Source: Montifringilla adamsi
Lineage: Eukaryota; Chordata; Aves; Passeriformes; Passeridae
Direction of reading: 5' to 3'
NCBI GenBank assembly: GCA_017590115.1
Contig: JAGGNK010007448.1
Location: forward strand, 1,590,815-1,654,814
Length of the DNA: 64,000 nt
Every line of letters begins with the position of its first letter. The first letter of the stretch is position 1. The notes below the pieces were generated by a model that did not search any database, had not been told where the DNA came from, and worked only from the letters and a program-made list of their open reading frames with translations. The position numbers were made by a program, and so were the translations under genes. Of this stretch, positions 33,076 through 44,691 are shown piece after piece.

Positions 33076-35011
33076 TTACTCCTTGGATGCTTGGGAATGG
33101 CTCCAGTTCTTTGGGGGTGTTTTACAGAGCCCTTGGTGGATGATCCAGATGCTGGGGGCCTTGGGAAGGCGTAACAGTGATTTTCCCCAGTCACCACTTG
33201 TGACATGAGGTGGTATCGATGGCCCTGGGGGATGCTGGTGGTGGGACACTGTTGGTGACAGGAGGACTGCTGCAGGCACTCACTGCTCTCCATATTTTCC
33301 ATATTCCCAAATTTTCCATTTTTTCTTTTCCCAGATGTACCCCTTCTGTTTTCCAAAGCAGTGTGAGCCACAACTTGCCACAGTGTAGCAGTGCTGGTCC
33401 CTGCCCTCTCCCACTGCCTGGTGCTGGGCCTGGATGGTGCCTCATGGCAGGACCATGACCTTCCCTTTGGTCAATGCCAAGCCCCTTTTTCTTAGCTTTT
33501 ACCTCTTTTTTACTGTTTTAGCAAGGTAGGGATGGAGCTCAACTGGAGGAGAAAGAAGCAGCAGATTCAACTTGAGTTTTAGGAGTGATCATCTGACCCA
33601 GCACTCCTTGAATGTCTTGAAAACAAGAAATGAGATAAAAATCCTCTGAGACAGAGCACTCCCCTCATTTACCTTGGCCTATTTATAAACTGTTTGGAAG
33701 GGTCATGATAACGCAGGCAGGATGCGGTGTCCCTGCGGGGGACATTCCCAGCCCAGGGATAAACTGTTTGGGTTATTCAGGAAGTGTTAGAGCTGCTCAC
33801 AGAAGCTGGAAAGTTTTGCTAAGAATGAGATTGGGAAGAATGAGGGGTCTGGCTTGATGGCCCCAAGAATGCATCCAGGGAATTTACACTGGATTTAGGA
33901 TTTAGGAGAGCTGATGCTTCAGGGGGAGCCCAGGGATCAGCAGCAGCAATTCAGGGCAGATCAACACAAGATGGGTGAGGTGAAAGGGAAAAAATCCACC
34001 CACCAGCCCAATCCAGAGCTCATGTGGCCGTGGAGCTGGGGGGTCACACTAAAAAAGGGCAAATCCATGCTTGGAAAAAAGATCTTTGGGTCTGGGAATG
34101 ACCCTCCAGGGCTGGATCCTGCACCCCTGCTGACTTCCTGTGTGGATCCTGCCCACCATGGATCACATTATTTTATATTCTTTTATTCTTCCCTGTCTGG
34201 GGCTGCAGGAGGGGCTGGTTCAAGGTCAGAGCCTCTGGGGGTCCTCCTGTGTCCCAACCCCAGCCCCATTTCCCCTTCTCCACTTGCAGCCTCTCACTTT
34301 TAGTTCCAGGGCTCCCTGCCCACTGCAGGGTTCACATCCATGGGCCATATTTCTGATCTCTACATCCATTTTTCTGCTGCCTCCAAGCCCGTGACCTCTT
34401 CAGCTGCTTTCAGTTTCTTTTTTTACCAGTTTTCCTCTTTTTTTGCAGAGTTTCTCTGGGCAAGGCCAGTGCTGCAAATATGATACACTCCATCCTGGAG
34501 CTGCTGGGTCTCACTCTGGTCCTATTCTGAGCTCTGAGCACCTCACAGCTTCCCCAAAGCGATCCTGGGTGCTTCATTCACCTAATTCTGGTTTCCCAGG
34601 GTACACAGGGGGGATTTGCCCACGTTTGGAAAGCAGCTGCTGCTCCTCAGCCATAGAAATGTTCTGGCTAAACAGGTAATGTGCAAGACCTTGCAGGAAA
34701 ACCCAAAAATTGTCACATAAGTTGGTGCCACCCGAGCTCCGGCGATGCCTCCTGGTGGGTACCAAACCCAGGGGTGCCCAAAGCACTGGTACCAGTCAGA
34801 GGCTGGCACCAAAATCTCGGCTCAGGGCACCATTCCCCTCTCCCTGGGACATTCTCTGGCCTCTCTCCGTGTGGGAGAGGCTCTGTTTGTGCAGGATTTG
34901 CATCCGTGGCCGCAGGAGGGGCTGTGGCACCTCTCGTCCCCATCCTGGCCCCGCACCCGTTTCCTGCCCGCGGGGCCCAGCCGGGGGGGCCCAGCCTCGG
35001 CACCCGCCGGG

Positions 35012-35098
35012 ACACGGGGGACAGGGCAGGTGGCCCCAAGGCCCTGGGGGACAGGGATGGTGGCCCAAGGCCCTGGGGGACAGGGATGGTGGCCCCAG
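35012..35098 (+). repeat. Short ~28-bp tandem repeat
   Basis: About two and a half copies of a unit containing AAGGCCCTGGGGGACAGGG and ATGGTGGCCC. It lies in C/G-rich intergenic DNA, and the open frames across it are compositional. Confidence 0.75.
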
Positions 35099-37139
35099 TT
35101 TGCTCCCACAGGCCCCCCAGGGCACTGCCCTGATGCCCCCGAGTGCCCCCCAAGGCACAGCTCCCCCATGTCCACAGCCCACACATCCCTCACCTGCAGC
35201 ACCCCCATGGCCCTGCCCCATGCAGCCCCCACCCCATGGCACTGCCCCCATGAAAAAGAACCCCCCCAAAAGCCATTCCCTCTGTGCCTGCATGTCCCCC
35301 CAGTGTGTCCCCTCCCCACAGGACACAGCAGCTTGTCTCCTCTAATTTGGGGTGCTGGAGGTCCCCAAAGCCCCACGGGGAGGGGGGACACAGCCCCCAC
35401 ACCAGGGCCAGGAGCAGCTCAAGGGGATATTTGGGAACATAAGCAGGTTTTCCATTGTCCTGTCCTCCTTGTCCCCACATGGGACAGATACCTTCTGGTG
35501 CCATCGATGCCCCTATCCTCCCCAGGTGCTCCCCAGCATTTTTCGGCAGCCACTCCAGACCCAACCTGTGATTTTGGAGTTGGCAGCAACACCAGGACAG
35601 TGTCCCCAGCCCTGCATCACCTTGTCACCTGTGTGGTCACTCCATGGCTGGCAGTGGCCAAGATCCTCATCCCCACGTGCCATCCAGCCCCACCAGCACC
35701 ACAGGGTCCCAGGCAGGTCCGTCCCACCTCCCCACTGTCACCAGGATGTGGTCACCCTCTGCCTTTATCTCAGGAGGAGTTTAGAACCCCCTTTTCCAGG
35801 GCAGGCTGTGCATCTTCCACCCTCCCTGGGTTTCCTGCTGTGTTCTGGGGGTTTTCTGTCCCCCCATTACCCCCAGCAGCCCATGGAGTGCTGCAATGGC
35901 TCAAGCTCCTTCCCAGATAGAGCAGAACAGTTTTTGTTGGGCTGTTCACGTTCACTGCCAGCCCTTGAGGGGCATGGCAGCTTCTTCCTCCTCTAATGCT
36001 GAATCTTTCAGACCTTTGAGGGGCACTGTGTTTGGGGGGTTTTTAGTGGTCCCCAACAACTCTGTTTGGGGGAAGCTCTTCCTTCTCAAAAACCTGAATT
36101 AGCTAGAAGAGCATCTTCCTTCGTGGCTGCTCCCAAACCACCTGCCAAGCTCCTCTTAATGGGATCTCTGCTCCGGGTCAGCCCTGCCCGGCCTCCGACG
36201 CCGAGGGCAGCTCCCAGCTGCTGAGTGTCAGCTCCAGCTGGGTCCCTGTGCCTGCGTGACACAGAAATCGCCACATTTGCAAGGATTTGTTAGGCAAATC
36301 CCGCTGGCCACAGCAGAGGCACATGCAGCTGCCTGGCACGGGGCTGGGGAGACTCGCTCAGAGAATCCCCTCCCCTGAAGTGGGGGGGAATAGTGAGCAT
36401 CACAGCCGGGGTGGGATCTGCACTGTGTTGCACCAAAACCCCTCAGATTCGGGGGTTTCCCCCCTTATTTTTGGTCCTGTGCAGCTGGGTTGCATCCTTG
36501 CAGGATGCAGGTTCCCGCTGAGGGCTATCAAAAACCAGGAACTTGAAATACCAGCAAGAGCTTGCTTTGGGCTTCTCTGGCTTTACCAAATTCGGCTTGT
36601 TTTGGGGAAAAAGCCTTGGCCAGGTGGTGCGAGTGCAGGTGAGAGGTGGGACGTGCCATGGCGTTCTTTAATCAGGGCTGAAGGAAAGGGGAGTGCACGG
36701 AGGAGCCCGTGATGAACTTTTGCCCTGTTGGGTGAGGAAAACCCCCGCTGCTTCCTGCTCCGGAGACATGAAGTGGTTTTCCCCGGGGAGTTTCTGTGCC
36801 CACACCAGAACCTGGTCCCACGGGCGCCGTGCAGCCCTGGCTGTCCCCGTGTCCCCGAGCTGCCTGGACAGAGCAGCCAAGGGCCAAGAGCTGCGGCAGG
36901 GCCGCGGCAGCAGAGCAGGAGCGGCTGCAGTCAGGACCTGCCCAGGGTCCAACCAGCTACTCTGGACTTGCTGCTTTTTCCAGACTCGTTATTTTTTACG
37001 GACTCGCTCCTTCCCCGCAGACTGACTCCCTGTTTCTCCTGTTGGCAAGGGGAAGCAGCCAAGCACCGCGCCAGCCCCAGTGAACCCTCCTGGCAGCGTC
37101 ACCGCCTTGACCTTTAGGGTGAGGGTTCCGGGCTAATGA

Positions 37140-37530
37140 CTAACGACCACAGCGCCGAGGGTGGGGGTGTTTGGCCCGGGCTCCGGGGCTGTCCGGGCGA
37201 TGAGCTCACGCCGCTGCCCGTGTCCGCTCGCACGGTGCCGCCGTGACGGCAGCGGCCGGGGAGGGCTCTGGGCAGGAGGGGGACACGGAACCGGCCGGCA
37301 GCGGCCACCCCATGGCAGGCGAGAAGGAAGTGCCGCCCAGGGCCACTCCTCCTCACCATTTCCTCTCCGGGGCTGGTGTCTGTACGGATGAGAGCGGCCA
37401 CAGAGGAGCTGCCGGCCCGTCCGAGGCCGCAGGCTGCGCTCGGCGGACGGAGGGAAGCGCCGGTGACCGGTGCCGAGGGGACACCGCGGGTAACTGCGCT
37501 GGCATCGGCTCCCCGTCCTGCTCCCCACCC
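37140..37530. promoter_or_regulatory. CpG island, candidate TOR4A promoter / non-coding first exon
   Basis: CpG density rises sharply against flanking DNA (for example GGTGCCGCCGTGACGGCAGC and GGAACCGGCCGGCAGCGGCC). A plausible + strand donor, GCGG|GTAACT, occurs near 37488. It is the only strong CpG island between ANAPC2 and TOR4A, so it is the natural candidate for the TOR4A transcription start 4.3 kb upstream of the coding exon. Transcript evidence would be needed to assign it. Confidence 0.4.
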
Positions 37531-39079
37531 CGTAGGGGTCACCAGGGCACCCCAGGGCTACTTCCAGCTCCATCCCTGCCATCGCCTTCTGCTCGTCCCC
37601 AGTCGCTGCTTTCCAGCAAAAGCCACCTCGGTTTTCCAGGGATGCTCTTGCTCCCGATGGTTTGGGATGCTTCAGGCTCTTCCCCTCCGCTTGCTGTCCT
37701 TCCCTTCGGACTTGGCTTCGGGGCCTGGCAAAACCTGGGGCTGGGCTGGTGGGGTTTGGTGGCGAACGGGCTGTCGGGGGGCTGCTGGCTGTCGCCGCTG
37801 TCACCCTGCGCCGTGTGCTGGGGAGGGTGGGCGCCTGCACCCGCCGAGAGTCAAACCGCGCTGCTCGGCTTCTTCCCAGACGGGGCCCCCGGGCAGCTGC
37901 GGTTCGGGATGCCGGGGCCGTGCTGGCCTCTGCCGACATTCCGGGGTTCTCCCCCCAGCCACTGACCCCCTTATCGGCAGCCCCCACAGCAAGGGGCTGC
38001 TTTGTGCCACCTTCCCCAGGGAAATGTTCCCTTTTGGATGGAGGGTTTGGCTCTAGCTGGGGGTGCGGGAATATCAATCCTTAGAATTTCCCAGCTGTTC
38101 CCTTTTCCCAGCAGCTTTGCTCATTCACAGAGGCTGAGCTCGGGTGCAGCCTCCCCAGCTGGGGGTACTTTAACCCAGACCGCGGTTCTCCGCTGGCCTC
38201 TCCTGTTACCAGGGCTTTGCCGCCTGCCCGGGGCTGTCCCCATCCTGCTCCCCTCTCCCAGGCTGCCTCCAGCTGCCCACACAGGCGCCTCTGTTGTGGA
38301 AATGTTGTTTTGGAGCAGCAGGGTGCACGAATGCAAACACTGAAAGAGCTACAGCAGGAAAGCTGGAGGCTTCCCAGGAGTGTTTCCAAGTGCAAGTTTT
38401 CCTGTGGTGTCCAGGCTCAGCACAGAACAGAGATCAGCAGTGTTTACATGAACACTGGGATGCTGCAGTCTGAATTCCTGCCTTCTCTCTCCTGTTGTTT
38501 TCACCAAATAGTAAATTAAGCTGCCGAAAGTGCAGCATTGCAGGCTGGCACAGCCTCCTGCCCAGCCCTGACCTGACACTGAGTGTGCAAAAGCTGCTCT
38601 TAGAAACTTCCAGTCCTATGTAAATACCAGCAGGTATTAGGGACTGAGTCATGGCATTAACAGGGTTATTACATTCATGACTGGACAGATTCCTTGCTCA
38701 GAATGGGGTTTTGTCCTTCCACCCTGCCTTGCTCGGCTCATCTGGAGGGTTGGGCATCCCACATTGGTGGGATGGATGTGCTGGTGGGCTTTTGGGAAGA
38801 GGATCTTGAACACCTCCCAGCTGGTGAGCACTCGGTCCTCACCATTCCCCACGGGTCTTGCAGGGGCACTGGGCTCTCTGCATGGACGTGGCAGTGGCAG
38901 AGCAGGCTCTGGGCTCTGAGCAGCCACATCACTCCGTGTTTCAGCTGCAGCAGCACCTGACTGTGGCCTGGCAATGTCCATGGGGAGTGCTTGGGGTGTC
39001 CTGTGTTTCCCTGCCAGGAGCAGCCTCCCAGGCCTTGAAGGGAGCCCATGAAAAAGAGAGGAAAAAAGCAGGTGCTGTT

Positions 39080-39335
39080 ATGACAGGACAAGAGGTGATG
39101 GTTTTAAATAGAAGACAGTGGCTTTAGAGTAGAGATAAGGAAGTTTCTGAGAATTGAGGATGGTGAGGCCCTGGCACGGGTGCCCAGAGTGGCTGCCCCA
39201 CTCCAGGTCACTAGCCCATGGTTGCTCCACAGCCTGGGCTGGTGGGAGGTGTCCCTGCCCATGGCAGGAGTTTGGAAGGAGATGGTCTTTGAAGGTTCCA
39301 TCCAGCCATAACTATTCCATGATTCTGTGATCCTT
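39080..39335 (+). repeat. CR1 LINE 3' segment
   Basis: CR1 order is visible: ATGACAGGACAAGAGGTGAT, GCACGGGTGCCCAGAGTGGC, then GGTTCCATCCAGCCATAACT and ATTCCATGATTCTGTGATCC. Confidence 0.9.
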
Positions 39336-41174
39336 CTGTTCTCTAAAACTTTTCCTGTAAATTTCCGTAGCCTCTTCCCTGGCATTTAACCAACCCCCTC
39401 TTCACCTGCAAGGGCTTGGGGCTGAGAAAATATCACCCTGTGCTTGTGGAGATGTTTGTCAGTGCCTGGAGGGTTTTCTGATCCCTGGCTGAGCTCTGTG
39501 GTGTCCCTGATCCCTTGAGCCCATGCTGGTCTGAGCTGCAGGAGCTGCTCCCCAGTGGCTTTGGTGACAGCTGTCCCTTTGGGGAGCTGCAGGCACTATG
39601 TGAGCAAGGTGATGCCGGATGGAGAGGAGCAAGGCTGTGACTGCAGGTGGTGTGGGGACAGCCCAGGGCTCCCGGTGGCATCCTTTGGGTGGCATCGCAG
39701 TGATGGTGGCATCCAGTCCTTCTTCCTGGTGCTGCCTCAGGGCCTCCTTGCCAGATCCCATCTGGCTGGTTTTGTCTTTGCACACCAAACCCTGCACAGG
39801 ATCAGGAACTAGGTCAGCAATTAGCACTCGGGGTTAATTGCTGCCAGCAGTGGCAGCTCCAGCAATGATGGCTGGGCTCACTGGCTGCCCTCACACATCC
39901 CGAAATCAGCTTGTGCACAGAGTGGGAGTGAAGCTTTGCATTTCAGAGCAGCCAGGGCAGGTGTGGGGTGAAGCAGGGGGGCAGAGGGAGCATTTCCAGG
40001 GCCCGTGGCTCCCCCACAGCCCCGGGGTGCCCTGGGGCTCGGTGGGTGACGGAGCCGCTTTGCGCAGGGGAAGTAAAGCCTCGTCCAGAGCGTGACTTCG
40101 TGCAGGTTGGTGGCTTCCTGCTGAGCTGCAGCGAGTTAATAACAAACTTCCCGACCTCCCTGCTCCCTCCAGGGTCATGGTGCCTTTGGCAAGACGTGGT
40201 GTTGATTTTTAAGGATGGCTGATGAAAGTGGCATTTCCTCACGCTGCCTGTGCTGGCTCCGGGCTCTGGGACTGGCAGTGCCACAGCAGCAAACTGTCCC
40301 TTGTGTCAGCCCTGCTGCAGCCCAGAGGTGTCAGAAAAGTGCCCTTCCACCATGACACAGCCTCTGCCACCTCCAGCCTTGTGCCAGGCAGGGCCAGGGC
40401 AGCACATGGGGCTGCATCCAGCCTGCAGAGCTGTGTTCTGCCAGGGGTTCCCTGCTGGGTCTGTGCCTCTTGTCACATCCCTCTGGCCTCTCCTTCTTGT
40501 TGCTAGCTAAGGTTTGTCCATTCAGATGGTTATCCCAGGATGACCATGTCCCTGAGCTCTCCTGTGCAGCTCCAGGGTCTCATGGGGCAGCCCCTGTGTC
40601 CCTCCTGCATGTCCAGGGGTGTGTGGGCACAGAGGGCACAGAAGGACCATGGGGGTGGCAGGGTTGGGGTTCTGTGGGGCTGTCCCACTCCTCTCCCCAC
40701 AGCCATGTGCTGCTGGCAGGCTCAGACACAGCCACGCTGGCTCTCTGCAGCCCCTCTGAGCCTTCCCATCCAGGGCAGCTCTCATCTCACCTCCCTGCCA
40801 GGCACATCCATCAGCACAGCCAGGAAAATCCTCCCTGGGAGGTGCCACCACAGCCAGGATGGCAACCACAGCAAGTTACTCCCACAGCCCGAGAGGTGTC
40901 TGTGGGTGGACGAGTGACTCCCCACAGGGTGTGTACGTGCCTGTGTGCATGTGCTGGCACAGAGGTGGGGCTTTGTGTCTTCCTTGAATTTAGCAGGTGT
41001 AAGGAAAGAGGACTGGGCAGCTGTGGTTCAGAGCATGGCTCAGTCTGTCCTGCTGTCCTGCCTCCTTTTCACAGCAGAGCTTTTGGCTTTGGCCCCAGCC
41101 AGCTCTGACCTTCCCTTCTGCATCTGAAGGCTGGGTTGGGTTTGTGTTATAACATCACTTTGCATTAATTGACA

Positions 41175-41567
41175 CTGAGGAATGACTGAGGGAGCTGGGG
41201 GTGTTCAGCCTGGAGAAAAGGAGACTCAGGGGTGCCCTCATCACTGTGCACAGCTCCTGAAAGGTGGCTGTGCTCAGCTGGGGCTGGGCTCTTTCTCCAG
41301 GCAGTACTGACACAACCAGAGCACACAGCCTCAAGCTGCACCAAGGGAAATATAGGCTGGATATTAGGGAAAAGTTTTTCACAGAAAGAGTGATAAAGTT
41401 CTGGAATGGCTGCCCAGGGAGGGGGTGGAGTCACCATCCCTGGGTGTGTTTAACAAAGCCTGGATGTGGCACTGGGTGCCAGGGTTTAGTTGAGGGGTTG
41501 GGGCTGGGTTGGACTCGAGGATCTTGAAGATCTCTTCCAGCCCAGTCATTCTGTGAATTCTGTGAAT
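41175..41567 (+). repeat. CR1 LINE 3' segment upstream of TOR4A
   Basis: About 390 bp, running from GGGGTGTTCAGCCTGGAGAA through TGGATATTAGGGAAAAGTTT and TGGATGTGGCACTGGGTGCC to the repeated tail ATTCTGTGAATTCTGTGAAT. It is the longest CR1 in the window and lies 195 bp before the TOR4A coding-exon acceptor. Confidence 0.95.
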
Positions 41568-41768
41568 TTCATCTGTAGTTTTGCACATCTCTCCCAACTT
41601 CCAGAAAGTCAGCTTAGGTCTGAAAGTCTCTACCACCTTGCCATTGCTGGTTGCTGCAGGTTTCTGCCCATTAGAAAGGGGAATATCTGTCTAATTCCAC
41701 TGTTATTGGTCACTTCCTAATATTAGGAAGGTTGATTTTACATAATTCCTTTTCTATTTAGAAAGAAG

Positions 41769-42254
41769 ATGATGTGAATGGGCTGTAAGAACCAGAAGAC
41801 ATGGAGGAAGAGCTGCCCTGCTCTCAGGTGGATGGAAAAAGTGTCCTCAGTGATCAAGGGGTGGAGATGCTCTGCATGGAGAGCAATCCCACAGGAGACA
41901 CATCTGGAGCAGTGGAGGATGCAGGAGAGGTGCCCTGTGCTGAGAGCAGCACAAAAGAAGAGGCTCCTTGTGACCCAGGAATTGTCTTCACTGAGGACAG
42001 CGTGGAAGGAGAGACACAGGGCAGTTCCAGTGACGGGGAAGGGGACATTCCTGGCAGTGGCAGTGGCAGTGACAGGGAAGGGGAGATTCCTGGCAGTGGC
42101 AGTGGCAGGGAAGGGGAGATTCCTGTCACCGACAGCGATGGGGAAGGGAAGATTGCCGTCACTGATAGTGACAGGGAAGGGGAAATGCCCTGTGATGCAA
42201 AAGAAGAGGCGTCTTGCTCGGAGAGTGACGCAGAGGAAGTACCAGATGCTGTGA
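41769..42254 (+). promoter_or_regulatory. TOR4A: Upstream start codons and overlapping uORF in the TOR4A coding exon
   Basis: The exon starts at 41762 after the acceptor TTTCTATTTAG. ATG ATG TGA (41769-41777) is a two-codon uORF. The next codon is ATG (41778), which opens a 158-codon frame to 42254, out of frame with TOR4A and overlapping its first ~150 codons. The main ATG at 41801 has G at -3 and G at +4; the 41778 ATG has T at -3. If this leader is in the mRNA, the uORFs could reduce or tune TOR4A translation. The length of the overlapping frame is helped by the repetitive acidic coding region and is not evidence of a protein. Confidence 0.45.
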
Positions 42255-43507
42255 TCCCTGCTGCTTCCAAGAAAATCACTTCCATTTCCTCTCCCCTGCG
42301 GGCCTTCGTCCGCCTGCGCCGGCGCTACTGGGGGCTGAAGAAAAGCCGTCTGCATTTAGAGCTGCCTCGGGAAAAGTCTGCCGAGTTTGTCCACACCAGG
42401 CTGCTCCAAAGGCAGCTCTCCCTGAACAGAACTTCCCTGTACAGCCCTTCCATGTCCTTCTTTAATCAGTCTGGTTTTGAGAGCTCCCAGTACTTCACCT
42501 TTGACACGTCTGTGGAACATTACTCCGTGAAAAAGTGCAGGCGGAAAAAGAGCCGGAGGAAATCCAGGATGGTTCTCTACCCAGATAAAACAAAAAAATA
42601 CCTCCCAGCAGAGGAGAAGAGCAAGGCAAAGCGCTGCCTCCTCTTGCTCATTGTCATTATCTTCTTCCAGATTCTCAATGCAATAGAGAACCTGGATGAT
42701 AACCTCCAAAAATACGACCTGGATGGTTTGGAGAAAACCATGCACCGGGAAGTATTTGGGCAGAAGGTTGCTGTGGAAGGTATTGTGGAATTGCTGAAAG
42801 ACTATCTGGCTACCCACATCCACAACAAGCCTCTGGTGATCTCTCTGAACGGCCCCACAGGGGTTGGGAAGAGCCACGTTGGCTGGGTGCTGGCCAAACA
42901 CTTTCGCTCTGTCATGGACAATGACTTTGTGCTCCAGTACTTTGTGATGCATCACTGCCCCAGCGGGGTGGCTTCCCTCACCTGTGAAATAGATCTGTCC
43001 AAGAAGATTTCTGACATGGTTACCAGAGCTGAAATAGAGGAAAAGACCCCACTGTTTATTCTGGATGAGGTTGAGCTCATGTCCCCCGTCCTGCTGGACA
43101 CTCTCAGCCGATTCTTTGAACCCAATCAAACCAACGAGTTCCTCAATGCCATCTACATTTTAATAAGCAACCTGGGAGGTGCTGAAATCACAAAGTTCGT
43201 TATCCAGAATGCATCCACTGAGCTCCTGCATCAGCAACGGGGAGCTGAAGAGCTGCTGAGCATCATCCAGCCAGTCCTGGTCAGTGTGCACCCTCTGTGG
43301 AAGGCTGCAGACATCATCCCCTTCGTCCTTCTGGAGAAGTCGCATGTCATAAACTGCTTCCTGGAGCAGATGAGGAGGGAGGGGCTCTATCCCGACCAGA
43401 AGCACATTGAAAATTTGGCAAATCAGCTCAGTTACTACACTACAGGGGACAAGCAGTACTCCAGCATGGGCTGCAAGCAGGTTGTGGCCAAGGTCAACCT
43501 CCTGTAG
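41801..43507 (+). CDS. TOR4A: Torsin-4A, single coding exon, 568 aa
   Basis: This is an intact torsin-family AAA+ ATPase. Residues 1-150 are acidic and low-complexity, with 11-13-residue REGEIP repeats at about 78-130. A basic stretch (KCRRKKSRRKSRMVLYPDK) precedes a membrane segment at about 279-297 (CLLLLIVIIFFQILNAI), which suggests a type II anchor. The AAA+ core has Walker A GPTGVGKS (351-358), Walker B LFILDE (418-423), a candidate sensor-1 Asn457 in LISNLGG, and the torsin sensor-2 motif GCK (557-559) just before the C-terminal QVVAKVNLL. Walker A ends in Ser, unlike the Asn of torsinA. Torsins act in the ER/nuclear-envelope lumen with LAP1/LULL1-type activators (established); TOR4A itself is less studied. 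The coding exon follows an acceptor at 41760-41761, so a non-coding 5' exon probably lies upstream. A truncated paralogue lies 6-11 kb downstream. Confidence 0.97.
   Translation: MEEELPCSQVDGKSVLSDQGVEMLCMESNPTGDTSGAVEDAGEVPCAESSTKEEAPCDPGIVFTEDSVEGETQGSSSDGEGDIPGSGSGSDREGEIPGSGSGREGEIPVTDSDGEGKIAVTDSDREGEMPCDAKEEASCSESDAEEVPDAVIPAASKKITSISSPLRAFVRLRRRYWGLKKSRLHLELPREKSAEFVHTRLLQRQLSLNRTSLYSPSMSFFNQSGFESSQYFTFDTSVEHYSVKKCRRKKSRRKSRMVLYPDKTKKYLPAEEKSKAKRCLLLLIVIIFFQILNAIENLDDNLQKYDLDGLEKTMHREVFGQKVAVEGIVELLKDYLATHIHNKPLVISLNGPTGVGKSHVGWVLAKHFRSVMDNDFVLQYFVMHHCPSGVASLTCEIDLSKKISDMVTRAEIEEKTPLFILDEVELMSPVLLDTLSRFFEPNQTNEFLNAIYILISNLGGAEITKFVIQNASTELLHQQRGAEELLSIIQPVLVSVHPLWKAADIIPFVLLEKSHVINCFLEQMRREGLYPDQKHIENLANQLSYYTTGDKQYSSMGCKQVVAKVNLL
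42032..42190 (+). repeat. TOR4A: In-frame coding repeats in the TOR4A acidic N-terminus
   Basis: Five imperfect units of 33-39 bp encode variations of (S/R)D-REGEIP-GSGSG or VTDSD (residues about 78-130). All lengths are multiples of 3, so the frame is kept. S-D-x-E strings resemble acidic kinase (CK2-like) sites. It is a coding minisatellite likely to vary in copy number. Confidence 0.85.
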
Positions 43508-44665
43508 GGGTTTACTGCAGAGACCAAGCCCTGCTCTCATGAGCATCAACCTTCTGTGCTCATGAGGAGTGTGTTCCAGCAGGCTGTGCTCAAAGTGTCC
43601 TTTCTCAGCCCTGCACTGGCTCTGCCCTGGCCAGGCAGAGGGGTGGCAGCCTGGACTACCTGGTCCCTGTTCTCCTCCAGAGACTTCACTTTTTCTGATG
43701 TTCTGTGGAACAGGAAGGGCAAGGAAGCTGGAGCCACCTCCCAATAAGTGCAGGATGCTTTGTTCCTCATTCTCATTTGGGATTCTTGTCATTAAGGAGT
43801 TTGGAGGTGTCATCAAAAGCTGCAGGATATAAATAGGATGGAACAATCCCTGGGTCACTGCCCCTGCAGAATATGTCACCTCATGTGTCTCACTCTCTCC
43901 AGGCTCACAGCTCTTTGCTTTCCCTGGTCCTGGCTGGTGTGTGCAGAGCAGGGGCAGGGCTGGACACCTGGCACTGGGACAGTTTGTGCTCCTGCCCCCT
44001 AGATGTGCAGGCCTGCTTTCCCCAGCTCCTACGTGACCACATCCTCAGGAGAACACTTTTTGGACCTGTTCCTGAGCTGTTGCTCTTCTGATCTCATCCC
44101 TGAGCTCACCTTTGGCACCTGCAGTGAGATTTCTGCCCTGCAGGTGTGTTTGGGCTTGCCTCAGAGACTGCTCAGCTGTGCCAGATGGTGCAGAAATAAC
44201 TCTGGATTGTTTCAGGTCTGGTGGTGACACCTCCTCCTCAGAGCTCTTCTGCTTTTTTGCCTCTGGGGACATGTCACTGTGGGCAGTCATTGTCTAGAGA
44301 GCCCAGAGCAGCAATGGATGGATATTAAGCAACACACACTGGAAAATGGGCTGATGGAGTGGGAATCCTGGGCTTGTTCCCAGTCCTGAGAGGCCAAGGA
44401 AAGGCTTTGCCATTGAGTCCCAGGTGAGATGTGGCCTGGGAGCAGCTTGGGAAGAGCACACAGCTATGTTTTGAGCAAAACTGAGCAGGTATTTATGTCA
44501 TTGTTTTCTCAGGTTGTGGTTTTGTACAAGATTTCTACAGCTTGCTGTGAATTCCCAGACAAGAAACCCTGTGGATGTTTGCACTGGGGTTTTGATTCAC
44601 CTCTTTCTAATTGTTGGTCTCCAAAGATTCTGTCACATACTCCAGCTTCCAGAGCTATTGTCAGG

Positions 44666-44691
44666 AATAAACTCAAACTATCCTGAATAAA
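44666..44691 (+). terminator. TOR4A: TOR4A polyadenylation signals (two AATAAA)
   Basis: AATAAA at 44666-44671 and again at 44686-44691 are the first canonical hexamers after the TOR4A stop. They imply a 3' UTR of about 1.17 kb. Confidence 0.65.

Larger units (their letters stand above)
30628..41761. other. Intergenic / possible TOR4A 5' intron, 11 kb without recognised coding exons
   Basis: No exon of a known family is visible on either strand. The region contains CR1 copies (32926-33075, 39080-39335, 41175-41567), a short tandem repeat (35012-35098), C-rich low-complexity sequence at about 34950-35420 and a CpG island at about 37140-37530. The long open frames at 34745-35920 and 37133-38077 follow base composition and do not look like conserved protein. 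Human TOR4A has an upstream non-coding exon, so part of this may be a 5' UTR intron. Confidence 0.55.

Noticed and set aside
34745..35920. 391-codon + strand open frame
   Set aside because: It lies in C/G-rich low-complexity and tandem-repeat DNA, with overlapping long frames in several phases and both strands. It is Pro/Ala/Gly/His-rich with no domain or splice logic.
37133..38077. 314-codon - strand frame and 240/226-codon + frames
   Set aside because: They are CpG-island composition artefacts: stops are rare in all frames, and residues are Arg/Pro/Gly/Ala-rich with no recognised family.
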